Origin: Pseudomonas gingeri
Lineage (GTDB): Bacteria > Pseudomonadota > Gammaproteobacteria > Pseudomonadales > Pseudomonadaceae
NCBI RefSeq assembly: GCF_013385635.1
Contig: NZ_JACAPR010000021.1
Coordinates: forward strand, 154,376 to 218,375
Length of the DNA stretch: 64,000 bases
Direction: 5' to 3'
Under the pieces are notes generated by a model, which was not told where the DNA came from, searched no databases, and saw only the letters and a list, made by a program, of their open reading frames with translations. The translations under genes were made by a program, and so were the position numbers. Below, piece after piece: positions 63,701 through 64,000 of the stretch; within the stretch, counting starts at the first letter, position 1, and each line of letters opens with the position of its first letter.

Positions 63701-64000
63701 GTTGGTGGCGGCCGGAGGCCCAGTCTTCCAGCCAGTCGGCGCGGTAGACCTGGTACTGGTCGAACAGGTCGGCCAGGCGTTCGGCCAGTTGGTAGCGCTT
63801 GCGCAGGTCGCTGTCGTGGGTGAGGAAGCGTTGCAGGGGTTCGAAGTGCGGCTGATCGATCAGTTCCGGCAGCAGGCGCATCAGCCGCCAGGTCAGCGGC
63901 GCCTTGTCGAGCAGCGACTTGGCCGGGATTTCGTCACGGCCCAGGACCATGCGGTAGAGCTGCCACATGAAGGTGCCGGGCAGTTGCACATCGATGGCGG
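60759..64000 (-). CDS. recC: Exodeoxyribonuclease V subunit gamma (RecC), 5' end outside the window
   Basis: About 1080 residues are seen; RecC is usually about 1150 aa, so roughly the first 70-80 residues lie beyond the right edge. The frame stays open to the window end, reading A-I-D-V-Q-L-P-G-T-F-M-W at its start, and the internal GTG at 63989 is not the true start. Typical RecC stretches include VIVFGISSLPAQALEALAGL and LPLTVVREAWLAGLDQGRLS. RecC holds the complex together and recognises Chi. Confidence 0.95.
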   Translation of the reverse strand, partial: AIDVQLPGTFMWQLYRMVLGRDEIPAKSLLDKAPLTWRLMRLLPELIDQPHFEPLQRFLTHDSDLRKRYQLAERLADLFDQYQVYRADWLEDWASGRHQLRSGRGEAKPLSPANCWQAELWRALLLDVGTEGMAQSRAGVHQRFIERINGLTAAPPGLPSRVIVFGISSLPAQALEALAGLARFSQVLLCVHNPCRHHWTDIVADKDLLRNEYKRQSRKAGMPLALDPETLHQHAHPLLAAWGKQGRDYINLLDSYDDPNSYRAAFRDGRIDLFSDSLPTTLLNQLQDDILELRPLGETRARWPAVDLGQDHSIRFEIAHSAQREVEILHDQLLARFSANPELRPRDVIVMVPDIDSYAPHIRAVFGQLERNDPRFIPFTLADQGQRGRDPLLIAVEHLLKLPDSRFPVSEILDLLDVPALRARFNIEERDLPTLHRWIEGAGIRWGLNAEQRAGLGLPGELEQNSWRFGSRRMLLGYAVGSGDGCEGIEPYDEIGGLDAALIGPLIALLDALEIAHQELSEPARPQQWGERLQALTQLFFLASTEHDDYLLIQLEQLRATWLETCEAVDLQEELPLTVVREAWLAGLDQGRLSQRFLAGAVNFCTLMPMRAIPFKLVCLLGMNDGDYPRAQPPLDFDLMGSDYRPGDRSRREDDRYLLLEALLSAREQLYISWVGRSIRDNSERPASVLIGQLRDHIAGGWRLPDDEDGEHLLHALTQEHPLQPFSARYFHEGDSGLFSYAREWQQLHELQGASPAIDELAAYQQEEPLTLAQLQDFVRNPVRHFFSQRLKVFFEAAEAPLADEEPFVLDALQRYSLSDSLLGAALMHADNPEEALRQQARRLQGSGLLPMAGFGELLQHELIEPLPDLLQRYQQLLTLWPTPVTSAVPVSVDASGVRLEGWLAGLHQRGDGGYLAVTTIPNSIGSLKTRKWHRLSKPWVEHLVACACDLSMTTALVASDDTLLLPPFAPSQARAILDDLLLAWQAGMRRPLPVAVKTAFAWLSQPDPLKADMAARKVYDGDGINSEGERRESAALARQFADYDALIASEEFSGWCDTLYRPLLEAPWRSLATEETRP

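Noticed and set aside
1-64000. CRISPR array, tRNA, rRNA, integrase or insertion-sequence transposase
   Set aside because: No regularly spaced repeats of CRISPR type, no rRNA/tRNA signature and no transposase or integrase reading frame were seen; the only mobile-like sequences are short palindromic repeats.

Overview
The window is GC-rich and densely coded, with short REP/REPIN palindromes between genes, a YfiBNR operon, an mmsAB pair and recCBD. That gene set points to a chromosome of the Pseudomonas fluorescens group, probably a plant- or soil-associated strain. The organism is an inference from gene content and order; no rRNA or other marker gene is present.

Layout. (1) 1-3.5 kb: two LysR regulators around a TauE/SafE-type exporter, then a small cupin protein. 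(2) 3.5-32.9 kb: a complete Hrp1-class (P. syringae-type) type III secretion cluster. From left to right on the minus strand come hopAA1/ropAA, hrpK and hrpL. On the plus strand follows the hrpJ operon: hrpJ-hrcV-hrpQ-hrcN-hrpO-hrpP-hrcQa-hrcQb-hrcR-hrcS-hrcT-hrcU. It is followed on the same strand by a protein that looks like two fused CesT-type chaperones and a 558-aa candidate effector. The minus strand then carries the hrpA operon, read right to left from hrpS: hrpA-hrpZ-hrpB-hrcJ-hrpD-hrpE-hrpF-hrpG-hrcC-hrpT-hrpV. Its activator gene hrpS lies upstream. Beyond an AT-rich gap, shcM-hopM1/ropM run on the plus strand and end at a strong terminator. (3) 33-46 kb: a chemoreceptor, a DipZ-like thiol-redox protein, a DUF2790-type protein, DNA polymerase II, a PRTase-HAD fusion, an acetyltransferase, mmsAB with a LysR regulator, a brnTA toxin-antitoxin locus whose toxin has an in-frame amber codon, and a small DUF6124-like gene behind an elaborate structured leader. 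(4) 46-50 kb: a FemAB-like acetyltransferase and yfiR-yfiN-yfiB. (5) 50-55 kb: an isomerase, a 2-oxoglutarate oxygenase and an amino-acid-type ABC importer whose permease and ATPase are fused. (6) 55-64 kb: recD, recB and the 3' part of recC, which runs off the right edge.

How it works. The sequence shows a full regulatory cascade. The enhancer-binding protein HrpS is expected to act on a -24/-12 (sigma-54) promoter found just upstream of hrpL. HrpL, an ECF sigma factor, should then read four hrp boxes (GGAACC/T-N15/16-CCACNNA) that I located upstream of hrpK, hrpJ, hrpA and shcM. HrpV and HrpG, at the end of the hrpA operon, are the known anti-activator and anti-anti-activator of HrpS. Only one HrpR/HrpS-type activator is present, unlike the HrpR-HrpS pair of P. 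syringae. The P. syringae conserved effector locus is rearranged here: hopM1 lies beside hrpS but hopAA1 has moved to the hrpK side, and avrE and hrpW are not in the window.

The most unusual items are the tandem-CesT chaperone/effector pair between hrcU and hrpV, the amber-interrupted brnT, the hairpin-rich leader of the DUF6124-like gene, and a 107-bp palindromic element in three copies of identical length.
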